Origin: Chloroflexota bacterium
GTDB lineage: Bacteria > Chloroflexota > Dehalococcoidia > Bin125
Reading direction: 5' to 3'
Assembly (NCBI GenBank): GCA_026707145.1
Contig: JAPOXK010000021.1
Location: 1 to 64,000, forward strand
Length of the DNA stretch: 64,000 nucleotides
Part shown: one piece after another, positions 9,283 to 17,016 of the stretch
Position numbering within the stretch: the stretch's first letter is position 1
Layout of the letters: each line of letters begins with the position of its first letter
Notes under the pieces: generated by a model
Told to the model about the DNA's origin: nothing
The model's input: only the letters and a program-made list of their open reading frames with translations
Databases searched by the model: none
Position numbers and translations under genes: made by a program

Positions 9283-9301
9283 CGCGCCTACACTAGGCGC
9301 G
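9283..9301. promoter_or_regulatory. 8-bp inverted repeat containing the ffh -10 box
   Basis: CGCGCCTA (9283-9290) and TAGGCGCG (9294-9301) are perfect complements with a 3-nt loop and abut the ffh ATG at 9302. TACACT inside it (9289-9294) is a good -10 box that would place the transcript start on the start codon. The dyad could be an operator over the core promoter; it lacks a T run, so it is unlikely to be a gap terminator. Confidence 0.45.
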
Positions 9302-10636
9302 ATGTTTGAGTCGCTCACCGACAAGCTCCAGGGCGTCTTTCAGCAATTGGGCCGCCGCGGGACGGTCAGCGAATCCGATCTGGACGAGGCACTGCGGGAA
9401 GTCCGCTTGGCGTTGCTCGAAGCGGACGTCAATTTCAAGGTCGTCAAGAAGTTCGTAACGGCCGTCCGCGAGCGAGCCGCCGGGGAAGCGGTGCTCAAGA
9501 GTGTGACGCCGGTCCAGCAGATCATTGCGGTCGTCAATGATGAACTCGTGCGACTGTTGGGCGGCAAAGCGGAGGCCCTGGCACGGTCGCCTCGTCAGCC
9601 GACCGTCATCTTGCTCGTCGGTCTCCAGGGAACCGGCAAGACGACGACTGCAGCCAAGCTCGCGGTACGCCTGCTTAACCGGGGCGATAAACCGCTGCTC
9701 GTGGCTGCGGATATCTACCGGCCAGCTGCGGTCGAACAACTGCGGCAGCTCGGCCAGCAGGCTGCGATCGAGGTCTACGCGGAGGGGACGGATGTGCCGC
9801 CGGCCACGATCGTCGAGAACGGGATCAGACAGGCGCGCAAGATAGGCGCTTCGGTCGTGATCGTCGACACGGCGGGGCGCCTCCATGTCGACGAGGAGAT
9901 GATGGCGGAGGTCGCCGATCTCAAGAAGCGCTTCGAGCCGGCCGAAACGCTGCTGGTCGTCGACGCGATGACTGGGCAGGACGCGGTTACCTCCGCCCAA
10001 GCGTTCCACAAGGCCGTCTCGGTCAGCGGCCTGATCCTCACCAAGATGGACGGCGACGCTCGAGGCGGCGCCGCGCTCTCTATCCGAGTGATGACGGATG
10101 CTCCAGTGAAGTTCCTGGGAACCGGCGAGCGGATCGACGCCTTGGAGGTCTGCCATCCGGACCGGCTGGCGGCGCGGATCCTCGGCATGGGCGATGTCGT
10201 CACGCTAGTGGAAAAGGCGAAAGAGCAGATCAGTGAGTCGGACGTCAAATCGCTGCGGAAGCGGATGCAGGATGGGACCTTCGGCCTGGACGACTTTCTG
10301 GAGCAATTCCGCCAGCTGGAGCGTATGGGCCCTATGAGCCAAGTCCTCGGCATGCTGCCCGGGATGGGCGCTGTGAAGGGCAAGCTCAACCTTGAGGAGC
10401 TCGATGGCAGGGCGACGAGCCAGATTGAGGCGATTATCAACTCCATGACTCCGCAGGAGCGGCGTCATCCGGATATGATCAACGCCAGCCGCCGGCTGCG
10501 GATCGCAAGGGGCAGCGGCACGACTATCCAAGACGTGAATCAGCTATTGAACCAGTACAAGGAAGCCAAGAAGATTATGAAAGCCGTCGCCAGTGGCAAG
10601 GTGCCGAAGCTGGCGATCCCAGCCCTGCGGCAGTAG
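9302..10636 (+). CDS. ffh: signal recognition particle GTPase
   Basis: Ffh (SRP54) binds 4.5S RNA and signal sequences and delivers ribosomes to FtsY at the membrane. In the 444-residue protein the N domain (1-85) is followed by the G domain with P-loop GLQGTGKTTTA (107-117), DTAGRLHVD and TKMDGDARGG, then a methionine-rich M domain from about 330 (GMLPGMG and the RIARGSG RNA-binding motif). No ribosome site precedes the ATG; a -10 box ends 7 nt upstream, suggesting a leaderless transcript. It begins the ffh-rpsP-khpA-rimM group. Confidence 0.98.
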   Translation: MFESLTDKLQGVFQQLGRRGTVSESDLDEALREVRLALLEADVNFKVVKKFVTAVRERAAGEAVLKSVTPVQQIIAVVNDELVRLLGGKAEALARSPRQPTVILLVGLQGTGKTTTAAKLAVRLLNRGDKPLLVAADIYRPAAVEQLRQLGQQAAIEVYAEGTDVPPATIVENGIRQARKIGASVVIVDTAGRLHVDEEMMAEVADLKKRFEPAETLLVVDAMTGQDAVTSAQAFHKAVSVSGLILTKMDGDARGGAALSIRVMTDAPVKFLGTGERIDALEVCHPDRLAARILGMGDVVTLVEKAKEQISESDVKSLRKRMQDGTFGLDDFLEQFRQLERMGPMSQVLGMLPGMGAVKGKLNLEELDGRATSQIEAIINSMTPQERRHPDMINASRRLRIARGSGTTIQDVNQLLNQYKEAKKIMKAVASGKVPKLAIPALRQ

Positions 10637-10681
10637 AAGGGGGCGGGCCCTCGCACCCGGTTTGAAGGAGCAACAAGATCC

Positions 10682-11014
10682 GTGTTAAAAGTTCGCCTCA
10701 CAAGAACAGGCCGCAGAAAGCGCCCCTCGTATCGCGTCGTGGTCGCGGAAGATTCGTCGCCGCGGGACGGTCGCGTCGTGGAGCGGATCGGTTACTACGA
10801 TCCGCTGGCCGACCCCAAAGTCTTTCATGTGGATGAAGACCGCGTGAAGCACTGGCTGGGGCAAGGCGCGCAACCATCCCGCACGGTCCAGGGACTGCTG
10901 CACAAGCAAGGATTGATGGAAGCCTGGCAGCCCAAGCCACTGAGTAAGCGCGCGCTGGCAAAGCGCCAAGCCGCCGCTGGGGAAGCGTCGCCCACAGATG
11001 CCTCTCCCAGCTAA
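10682..11014 (+). CDS. rpsP: 30S ribosomal protein S16
   Basis: Small-subunit assembly protein. It begins at GTG 10682 with GAAGGAG at 10664-10670. The first 80 residues carry the conserved S16 core (VRLTRTGRRKRPSYRVVV, then RIGYYDP). The C-terminal 30 residues are a Lys/Ala/Ser-rich tail, common in longer S16 proteins. It lies 45 bp after ffh in the classic ffh-rpsP order. Confidence 0.97.
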   Translation: MLKVRLTRTGRRKRPSYRVVVAEDSSPRDGRVVERIGYYDPLADPKVFHVDEDRVKHWLGQGAQPSRTVQGLLHKQGLMEAWQPKPLSKRALAKRQAAAGEASPTDASPS

Positions 11015-11075
11015 GAGCCTCGCGGAGGAGCCGAGCGTGAAGCCCCCTGTGAACGCGAAGGTACGCAAGTAACCG

Positions 11076-11306
11076 ATGCTGCGCGACCTGATCGAGTACA
11101 TCGCGCTCCAACTCGTGGACGATGTCGACGCCGTTTCGGTGAGTGAGCGTGTACGCGGCGACCGCACGGTGATCACCCTGCATGTTCACGAGAGCGACAT
11201 GGGGCGCGTGATCGGGCGCGAGGGCCGGATCGCCAATGCCATGCGCACGCTGCTGCGCTCGGCCGGCGCCTCCAGCGACCGCCACGTGGTGCTCGAAGTT
11301 CGCTGA
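11076..11306 (+). CDS. khpA: KH-domain RNA-binding protein KhpA (YlqC family)
   Basis: A 76-residue single KH domain with the RNA-contact loop GREG in VIGREGRIANAMRTLL. KhpA proteins bind structured RNA, often together with KhpB/Jag, and influence cell division and ribosome-related processes. The location between rpsP and rimM is the canonical one. Its stop overlaps the rimM ATG (ATGA type). Confidence 0.92.
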   Translation: MLRDLIEYIALQLVDDVDAVSVSERVRGDRTVITLHVHESDMGRVIGREGRIANAMRTLLRSAGASSDRHVVLEVR

Positions 11307-11845
11307 TGCCGCTCCGTGATGCGGCGCGGCGCAAGGCGATCCCAACGGCGCGCACTGGGTATCGCGTGGTGGGGCGTGTGGAGCGCCCCTGGGGGCTCCA
11401 CGGCAATCTGAAGGTCGAGCCTCTGACGGATTTCCCCGAACGCTTCGCTTGCGGCGCTCGCGTGTTTTTGGACAGCACGGAGCGAACGATCGTGGCCAGC
11501 CGCTGGCAGAAAGGCCGCGTCTACGTGCGGCTGGAGGGCCTCGATACACCTGAAGCCGGGGAGCGATTCCGGGACACGCTGCTGGAGGTGCCGGTAGACG
11601 ACCACCCCCTGCTTGGAGAGAACGAGTACTACATTGATGAGATCGTGGGCAGCCGCGTCGAGGCGACGACGGGGGAAATCCTCGGTGTCGTCCGCGAAGT
11701 GCTCCGCCCCGGTGCGAACGACGTATTTGTGGTCGAACGCGAAGGGCAGCGGGATCTGCTGGTGCCCGCTATTCGCGACGTGGTGCGCAGCGTCGACACC
11801 GAAACGAAGCGCGTGCAGGTGGACCTGCCCGACGGGCTCGACTAG
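11306..11845 (+). CDS. rimM: 16S rRNA processing protein RimM
   Basis: Ribosome maturation factor that assists 30S head assembly with S19. In the 179-residue protein an N-terminal beta-barrel domain starts at GRVERPWGLHGNLKVEPLTDF and the C-terminal PRC-barrel domain carries EYYIDEIVG and VPAIRDVV. About 17 extra basic residues precede the usual start, so the GTG codons in the ORF's early part may be used instead; the ATG overlapping khpA is the simplest choice. trmD and rplS, the normal next genes, are not here: a tRNA-Ala follows. Confidence 0.95.
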   Translation: MPLRDAARRKAIPTARTGYRVVGRVERPWGLHGNLKVEPLTDFPERFACGARVFLDSTERTIVASRWQKGRVYVRLEGLDTPEAGERFRDTLLEVPVDDHPLLGENEYYIDEIVGSRVEATTGEILGVVREVLRPGANDVFVVEREGQRDLLVPAIRDVVRSVDTETKRVQVDLPDGLD

Positions 11846-11860
11846 GACGTCCACATTTCA

Positions 11861-11888
11861 TTGACACGTCCGAGGCTGGGTTTATAGC
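11861..11888 (+). promoter_or_regulatory. promoter of tRNA-Ala
   Basis: TTGACA (11861-11866), 16-bp spacer, TATAGC (11883-11888). The start would be near 11895, about 27 nt before the tRNA 5' end. This is the closest match to the sigma70 consensus in the window. Confidence 0.8.
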
Positions 11889-11921
11889 CTCAATACGAGC
11901 GGTTACCGGCCGCTCCCTCGC

Positions 11922-11997
11922 GGGGATATAGCTCAATTGGGAGAGCGCAGCGTTCGCAACGCTGAGGTCGGGGGTTCGAATCCCCCTATCTCCACCA
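11922..11997 (+). tRNA. tRNA-Ala (anticodon CGC)
   Basis: Acceptor GGGGATA/TATCTCC, D arm GCTC-AATTGGGA-GAGC, anticodon stem CAGCG/CGCTG with loop TTCGCAA, T arm GGGGG-TTCGAAT-CCCCC and encoded ACCA. CGC reads GCG. The G3-U70 alanine identity pair is present (G3 opposite T70). Confidence 0.95.
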
Positions 11998-12200
11998 GTT
12001 TTCGCTCAAGACCCTAAGGGACTGGAACTCGCTCTTTGAGGACGACCTCAGCGGTCGGGGTAGCGCCGTCTGGTCACGCTTAAGGTGTTATCGGCCGCCG
12101 CGTGTTTTGCCATTTCGGAAGATTTCCTCATGAGGGTATGACTCATCAGGCAGCTCATATGGAGCAGAATTTCTCTCTGGTGGCTGGGCAGACGGGCGCA

Positions 12201-12587
12201 CTACTGGTTCGCCTGCGAATCTAGAACGGTCGTCTGCGATCCTGCTGGCATGATCGAGAGATGCGACATCGGCGAGCCCGTGCCGTGCGCGCCGTGCCAG
12301 TGGTCCTCCTCGGCTGGCACGACCACGCAGTCACCGGCGCTGATCACGTGCTCGCCCTCTCGGTTGCCTACCTGCCCGATGCCTGCGACGACGTACAGCA
12401 CTTGATCACTGGTGTGGCGGTGCCAGCCTGCCCGTGCGCCTGGTCCGAACTGTACGACTTGCACGTTAACCTGTGTGGAGGCGGAGCCTGTGAGAGCCCT
12501 GGTCCAGACCTGGCCACCCTCGAAAATGGCCATCTTCGTGCGCTCGATCGTATCGCCATCGTCCGATTTCAGGATCCGAAGCGTCAT
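12201..12587 (-). CDS. small cupin-domain protein
   Basis: A 128-residue single-domain cupin. Cupin motif 1 reads GWHRHTSDQVLYVVAG, giving the two histidines of a metal site with Gln where Glu is usual, and motif 2 is GDCVVVPAEEDHWHG with the third histidine. The rest is the beta-barrel of the cupin_2 family. Such proteins range from dioxygenases to sugar or signal binding, so no substrate is proposed. GAGGTGG precedes the ATG. It stands alone, facing the EEP gene at 12790-14757. Positions 11998-12200 show nothing further. Confidence 0.8.
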   Translation of the reverse strand: MTLRILKSDDGDTIERTKMAIFEGGQVWTRALTGSASTQVNVQVVQFGPGARAGWHRHTSDQVLYVVAGIGQVGNREGEHVISAGDCVVVPAEEDHWHGAHGTGSPMSHLSIMPAGSQTTVLDSQANQ

Positions 12588-12789
12588 CGCCCACCTCTTT
12601 GCTTTCCCTAAGGCAGCATAGCCACGCTCGTCTGCTTGCGTCTCGCCGGCTGCCGTCGGCCGGTGCCGCGTCAGCTACCGACTATCTGGGTGCGCGACGC
12701 TACTAGCCCGAACACATGGCCGTGGGCGAGTGTGCGGGTCTTACGACGACGGTTGGCGCTAGCCAAGCGAAACGGCTCAGTTGACCAGC

Positions 12790-14757
12790 TCATTCTGTAT
12801 CCCCGGTGGATAGCAGGACCGCGGTCAGGGGCAGGTGGTCCGATGCCGTGGTCTGAATCGCTCTGACTTCATTCAACGCGAAGTGGCCGGTCGCCAGGAT
12901 GTAGTCGATTTGCCGTCGCGGACGTTCTGCCGGGTAGGTCGGGGTGAGGCTGTCACCTGCCAGCAGGCCCGATTGAGTCAGGAGTTGCATTTCCTCGTCG
13001 TGCGGCTGGGCATTCAGGTCGCCCAAGAGGATGGTGGGCCGAGTCCAGTCGATGCTGTCGAGCAGGGCGCGTACTTGCGGCAATCGCTGCTGCGGCTCTT
13101 GTTGGACGTGGTGCAGATGAGTGGCGACGACCTGAATCTGCTCACCGGAGACGGCGATCGTCACGATCAAGTAGGCGCGGTCGAAACGGAGAGTCCCGTT
13201 GTTCGGCATCGGCCTGTTCTCAACCGCGACGATCGGATAACGGCTGAGAACGGCATTGCCCCACAGCGGATCGGCAGCCGGTCCCCAGGCTGCCTGCATC
13301 CCGAGCCGCTCTGAGAGCCAGCTCAGCGCGTCGACCGAGCCGTTGACCGCCCAGCCCCGTGAAACCTCCTGCAGCGCGACGATCTGCAGTTGCTCTGATT
13401 CCAGCACGTCGGCGATCGCGTCGAGGCCGGGCCGGCCGGAGGCGTCGAAGCCCTGGTGAATGTTGTACGTCGCCACGCGCAATGGGGATGCGGCGGCCGG
13501 AGACGCCGGCGGTGAGTTCCAAGTAACGAGCTGATGCAAAGGCAGCAACAGCAGCAGGAACGCCAGAGTCAGGACACCGAATTCCCATGTCCGTTCCTGC
13601 CTCGGGAGTAGATGCCGCGAGACGGCGCGCTTCCGGTCGACGCCGTGGACGGAAGGCGGTCTGCGCAGACAGGCGGGGGCTCCTACTGCTGCGGCTGCGA
13701 CGATTGGAATGATCCACTGAGGAACGGGCATGTCGATCTCGTAGTGCGCGTACCAGCCGAACAGGACCACCGGGATGGCGAGCAGTCCCAGCGCTGCGGC
13801 AAACCACCCGCGGCCACCGCCGTTGCGAACCGCCAGTGCAGGAGTCCACAGCAACGCAATCGCAATCGGCCCCACGATTGCGCTGATCGCAGCCAACGCC
13901 GGAGTCGGAGCCGGGGCGGCGCATGCGATGAGGCACGCCGCAGCCAGCAACGACACCCAATATGGCGCGACTGAGCCGCGCCGGGACAGAAAGATCGCCA
14001 CCCAGATCGCGATCAGGTTCGCGGTCAGAGTCCAAGCGAACACTGCCGGCAACTCCCAGCCGATCAGCGCCGCGTGGCGAGCGAGGTTTTGAAACACCAA
14101 CACGCTCAGTGCGAAGCCGGCGCCGACGACGAATGAAGAGAGCGGTGGGGTGTTCCCGGTAGCTGCTCCGGTTCGTGCCTGCGTCAGCCACAGAATGAGC
14201 GCGAGCTGGACGGACGTGAGCGTCACTGTCGTGATCTGTGGAGGGAGTCCGGGTGCGGTGCCGAGATCGAGCGTCCCAAATGCGCCCTTGATCGCCGAAT
14301 CGATAGTGAGGCCGAGCAAGAGCGCCACGATTGGTGGAGCACCCGCGCGAGCTTTGGCCGGCGAATGAGCGCCGGCGACCACCAGCGGTACCAGCCACAA
14401 CCAGATCACAACACCGGCGATCTGGATCCCGAGACGCGCGCCGGGCTCCGTCGTGAACTGCTCTGCGACTCGCAGCAGGGCCAGCACGGCGGCCAAGGCC
14501 AGGAACGCGCGACGGGCATCGAGCAGCCGCCGAATCAGCGGCGCCCCAAATCCCGCGAGAAAGATCGCGAAGATCATGGCGGCGAGAAGCGATGAATCGA
14601 TATCTCGTACCTGCCCGAGGTAGACGGACAGGCTCGCAAGTGCGCCTCGCAGCAACGGCAAGCCCTCGGCGATTGCGAACGCCGCCGCGATTAAGGGGAT
14701 GGCCGGCGCCAATGCTGTCGTCGTCCTGATCATGAGCGAGTTGAAGGTACCGCTCAT
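12790..14757 (-). CDS. polytopic membrane protein fused to an EEP-family phosphohydrolase domain
   Basis: The first ~420 residues contain about 13 hydrophobic segments. The last ~230 form an endonuclease/exonuclease/phosphatase domain: ATYNIHQG, ALQEVSRG with the metal Glu, NAVLSRYP, ATHLHH, LLGDLNAQPHD and the terminal SDHLPL with catalytic Asp-His. EEP enzymes cleave phosphodiesters in nucleic acids, lipids or inositol phosphates; membrane tethering favours a lipid or extracytoplasmic substrate, which is inference. Starts at 14757 (ATG) or 14733 (ATG) are both possible and neither has a good ribosome site. Confidence 0.82.
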   Translation of the reverse strand: MSGTFNSLMIRTTTALAPAIPLIAAAFAIAEGLPLLRGALASLSVYLGQVRDIDSSLLAAMIFAIFLAGFGAPLIRRLLDARRAFLALAAVLALLRVAEQFTTEPGARLGIQIAGVVIWLWLVPLVVAGAHSPAKARAGAPPIVALLLGLTIDSAIKGAFGTLDLGTAPGLPPQITTVTLTSVQLALILWLTQARTGAATGNTPPLSSFVVGAGFALSVLVFQNLARHAALIGWELPAVFAWTLTANLIAIWVAIFLSRRGSVAPYWVSLLAAACLIACAAPAPTPALAAISAIVGPIAIALLWTPALAVRNGGGRGWFAAALGLLAIPVVLFGWYAHYEIDMPVPQWIIPIVAAAAVGAPACLRRPPSVHGVDRKRAVSRHLLPRQERTWEFGVLTLAFLLLLLPLHQLVTWNSPPASPAAASPLRVATYNIHQGFDASGRPGLDAIADVLESEQLQIVALQEVSRGWAVNGSVDALSWLSERLGMQAAWGPAADPLWGNAVLSRYPIVAVENRPMPNNGTLRFDRAYLIVTIAVSGEQIQVVATHLHHVQQEPQQRLPQVRALLDSIDWTRPTILLGDLNAQPHDEEMQLLTQSGLLAGDSLTPTYPAERPRRQIDYILATGHFALNEVRAIQTTASDHLPLTAVLLSTGDTE

Positions 14758-15321
14758 TCAGGGAGCAACGCTCACTTGCCTGCCGCGAAACGGGTCGGCG
14801 TCGGCGCGGTTGGAAACCAGGCTCAGAATCGCCGAAGGGAACCCCTCGCCGAACTTTCCGGGAACCCGCCCAGCAACCCGGAGGAAAGTCGAGCGAGCGA
14901 ATCACCGACCCGCTGTCGGTCGGCCCGCGCGATTGCGAGTAGCGCAGGCTACCGCTGCCTCCAGGCTCTCAAGCGCTCAGATACAGACTTCCTACTGGAA
15001 AGTTCGCAGTACGGTCTCGGCAGGCCCGCCGAAGTGGATGAAATTACAAACCTTCTCCAGCACCTTCGCTTGGGTACGGCAATCAGCTTCCCGCCCAGCG
15101 GCGGCGGCCACCGGGACAGCCGTCGTCGATTCCGCTGGTAGTGTAAGGACTCTTGGGAAGGCTGCTGGTTCGAAAGCAGCGGCCGCTTGCCGTCTCAACG
15201 CTGTGAGACGCGGGCGCTCCCAGGCGTGCGGGCCGCAAAGGCGGTGGCAGACGGGCTCGGAGGTTTCCCTCGGATGCTTCCTGCAGCGGTTGGTTGCCCT
15301 GCTGGCCCCCAGGAGGCTGGG
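14758..15321. other. 564-bp stretch without a convincing gene
   Basis: Only short frames of poor composition run through it on both strands. A hairpin with a T-arm-like loop (GCTGC...GCAGC around GGTTCGAA, near 15160-15180) is the one structured element; no cloverleaf surrounds it. Promoters for the divergent genes on either side should lie here, but I see no strong boxes. Confidence 0.4.
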
Positions 15322-16155
15322 ATGAAGTGGTTGGAGCACCTGGAGTGGCGGTGCATCTTCCGCCCGACGGCGGCCATCCGGTCCACCCCCGCCGCATATG
15401 ACGTGGACTATGAGGACGTGTCCTTTCTCACCGCCGATGGGGAGATATTGCACGGGTGGTTTCTTCCTGCCTCTGCCAACGCAGCTGCCATCCCCGGCGC
15501 GACTATCCTCTGGTTTCACGGCAACGGCGGCAACGTCGGAACCCAGACGCACGATGTGGCGTGGCTGCACCGCCGCTTGCAGGTGAACGTTTTGGTCTTC
15601 GATTACCGCGGGTATGGCCGCAGCACGGGGCGGCCCACGGAGCCGGGGGTGTACCGGGACGCTCGGGCGGCCCTGGCCTACCTCTCGTCCCGCAAGGAGG
15701 TCGCCGCTAACCGGATTGTCTATCTGGGCCGATCCCTCGGCGCTGCGATCGCGGTTGAACTGGCGCAGGCGGGGGCCGGCACGCAGCCTCCTGCCGGACT
15801 GGTCCTCGATTCGGCTTTCACCAGCACGAAGGACATGGCGCGGGCGTTGCACCGGTGTAATCCGCTGCGGTTTCTGGTCCCCCAGCGGTTCAACAGCCTG
15901 GCTCGCATCTCCCGGGTGGATTGCCCACTGCTGGTTATCCACGGCGAAAGGGATGCGCTGGTTCCCCTGGAACAGGCCCGGCGCCTGTTCGATGCCGCCC
16001 GCAGTCCCAAGACCTTCCTCCCGCGGCGTGGGGCCGGCCATAATGCGGACTTCGGGTTGGACCAGGAGGACTTGCGGGCAGCGCTTGAGGGGTTCCTGGC
16101 AGCGGTGATCCGTACTACTGCTGGTCCTGCCGGAAAAGGTGGGTCCCAGCAGTAG
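15322..16155 (+). CDS. alpha/beta hydrolase (ABHD17/BEM46-like serine hydrolase)
   Basis: A 277-residue alpha/beta-hydrolase. Oxyanion-hole segment WFHGNGGN, nucleophile elbow GRSLGAA, acidic residue in HGERDALVP and catalytic His in GAGHNADF are all in order and match the BEM46/YfhR group. The start is fixed by AGGAGG 6 nt before the ATG at 15322; the frame is open about 45 codons further upstream but reads poorly. An amphipathic N-terminal stretch may associate with membrane. Substrate unknown. Confidence 0.88.
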   Translation: MKWLEHLEWRCIFRPTAAIRSTPAAYDVDYEDVSFLTADGEILHGWFLPASANAAAIPGATILWFHGNGGNVGTQTHDVAWLHRRLQVNVLVFDYRGYGRSTGRPTEPGVYRDARAALAYLSSRKEVAANRIVYLGRSLGAAIAVELAQAGAGTQPPAGLVLDSAFTSTKDMARALHRCNPLRFLVPQRFNSLARISRVDCPLLVIHGERDALVPLEQARRLFDAARSPKTFLPRRGAGHNADFGLDQEDLRAALEGFLAAVIRTTAGPAGKGGSQQ

Positions 16156-16270
16156 CGGTGCGCGGCGACGCCGACGTTCGCCGCGGCGCAGAACACCGAC
16201 GCAGACAAAGTTGCGCCGCGACCGCTTGCCCCTCTGGGAGAGCGAGGCTCACAGGAGTATCGTCGGCGGC

Positions 16271-16276
16271 TACGAT
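16271..16276 (+). promoter_or_regulatory. -10 box of the F420-type nitroreductase gene (leaderless arrangement)
   Basis: TACGAT ends 6 nt before the ATG at 16283, which puts the expected transcript start on the start codon. No ribosome site lies upstream and no clear -35 is seen. Confidence 0.45.
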
Positions 16277-16282
16277 GCGGGT

Positions 16283-16696
16283 ATGGGACCACGACTGATC
16301 AAAGCAGTGACCCGGATGCAGCAGCCGCTGTTCACGTTGATGCGTGGGCGGTGGCAGGGGCCGCCGACGCTGCGGCTGTGGACGAGGGGACGGCAGTCGG
16401 GCCGCGAACGGTCGGTGCTGCTGCTGTATCTCGACGATGGGCCGCGGGTGGTCGTGGTGGGGTCGTACGGGGGGCACGCGGAGCATCCGGAGTGGTGGAA
16501 GAACCTGTTGGTTGAGCCCAACTGCCGGATCTGGTCGGCGAAGCGGGGCGCGGAGGTGATGGTGGCGTCGGAGTTGGAGGGGGAAGAGCGGGAAGCAGCT
16601 TGGGAGCGGCTGCTTGCGATGTACGCCCCGTATGCGGCGTATCAGCGGAAGACGTCGAGACGGATCCCCGTGGTCGCGTTGTCGCCGGCGGGATGA
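16283..16696 (+). CDS. deazaflavin (F420)-dependent nitroreductase-family protein
   Basis: A 137-residue split-barrel protein of the Ddn/nitroreductase family that uses coenzyme F420H2. Family landmarks are clear: LWTRGRQSGRERSVLLLYL, VVVGSYGGHAEHPEWWKNLL with the F420-contacting loop, the EWW helix, and the C-terminal YAPYAAYQRKTSRRIPVVAL. The upstream-extended frame is Arg-rich and unlike the family, so the start is set at 16283. Members reduce quinones, xenobiotic enones or nitro groups; the substrate here is unknown. Its presence implies that the organism makes F420. Confidence 0.88.
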   Translation: MGPRLIKAVTRMQQPLFTLMRGRWQGPPTLRLWTRGRQSGRERSVLLLYLDDGPRVVVVGSYGGHAEHPEWWKNLLVEPNCRIWSAKRGAEVMVASELEGEEREAAWERLLAMYAPYAAYQRKTSRRIPVVALSPAG

Positions 16697-17016
16697 GACA
16701 GGCTAGCAAATCGACATAATTACATCGGACCATGTCCGCAGCGGGCGCTGGACCCGCGGTCGCACTCCGGAAAGCGGGAGCGGCGAGGCCGAGCGATGGC
16801 CGCAGCGCATAGCCGGATGGTCCGCTGCATCTCCGTGTTCGAACCGATCGAGGGACTGACGCACAGCGGCCGAGCGGGGAGAAGTTCGCAGGACAGCCCA
16901 CTGTGGTAGGTTGACCCGGGGTGCGGCGCGAGAACGCAACAGGCCCTCTCGTTGGTAACGCGCTGCCCTCGGACCACGCAGGATGAGTGCGGGCTCCGTA
17001 CAAGTCGTGCGCGCTG
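16697..17016. other. 320-bp intergenic stretch
   Basis: It contains a short AT-rich patch around 16710-16730 (ATAATTACAT), which could belong to a promoter, but no consensus pair is evident. Frames crossing it on the minus strand are shadows of the transporter gene that follows. Confidence 0.35.

Noticed and set aside
14776-15141. Plus-strand frame of 121 residues in the gap before the serine hydrolase
   Set aside because: No ribosome site, biased composition in its first half and no recognisable motif.
15160-15180. T-arm-like hairpin with GGTTCGAA
   Set aside because: No acceptor, D or anticodon arm could be built around it.
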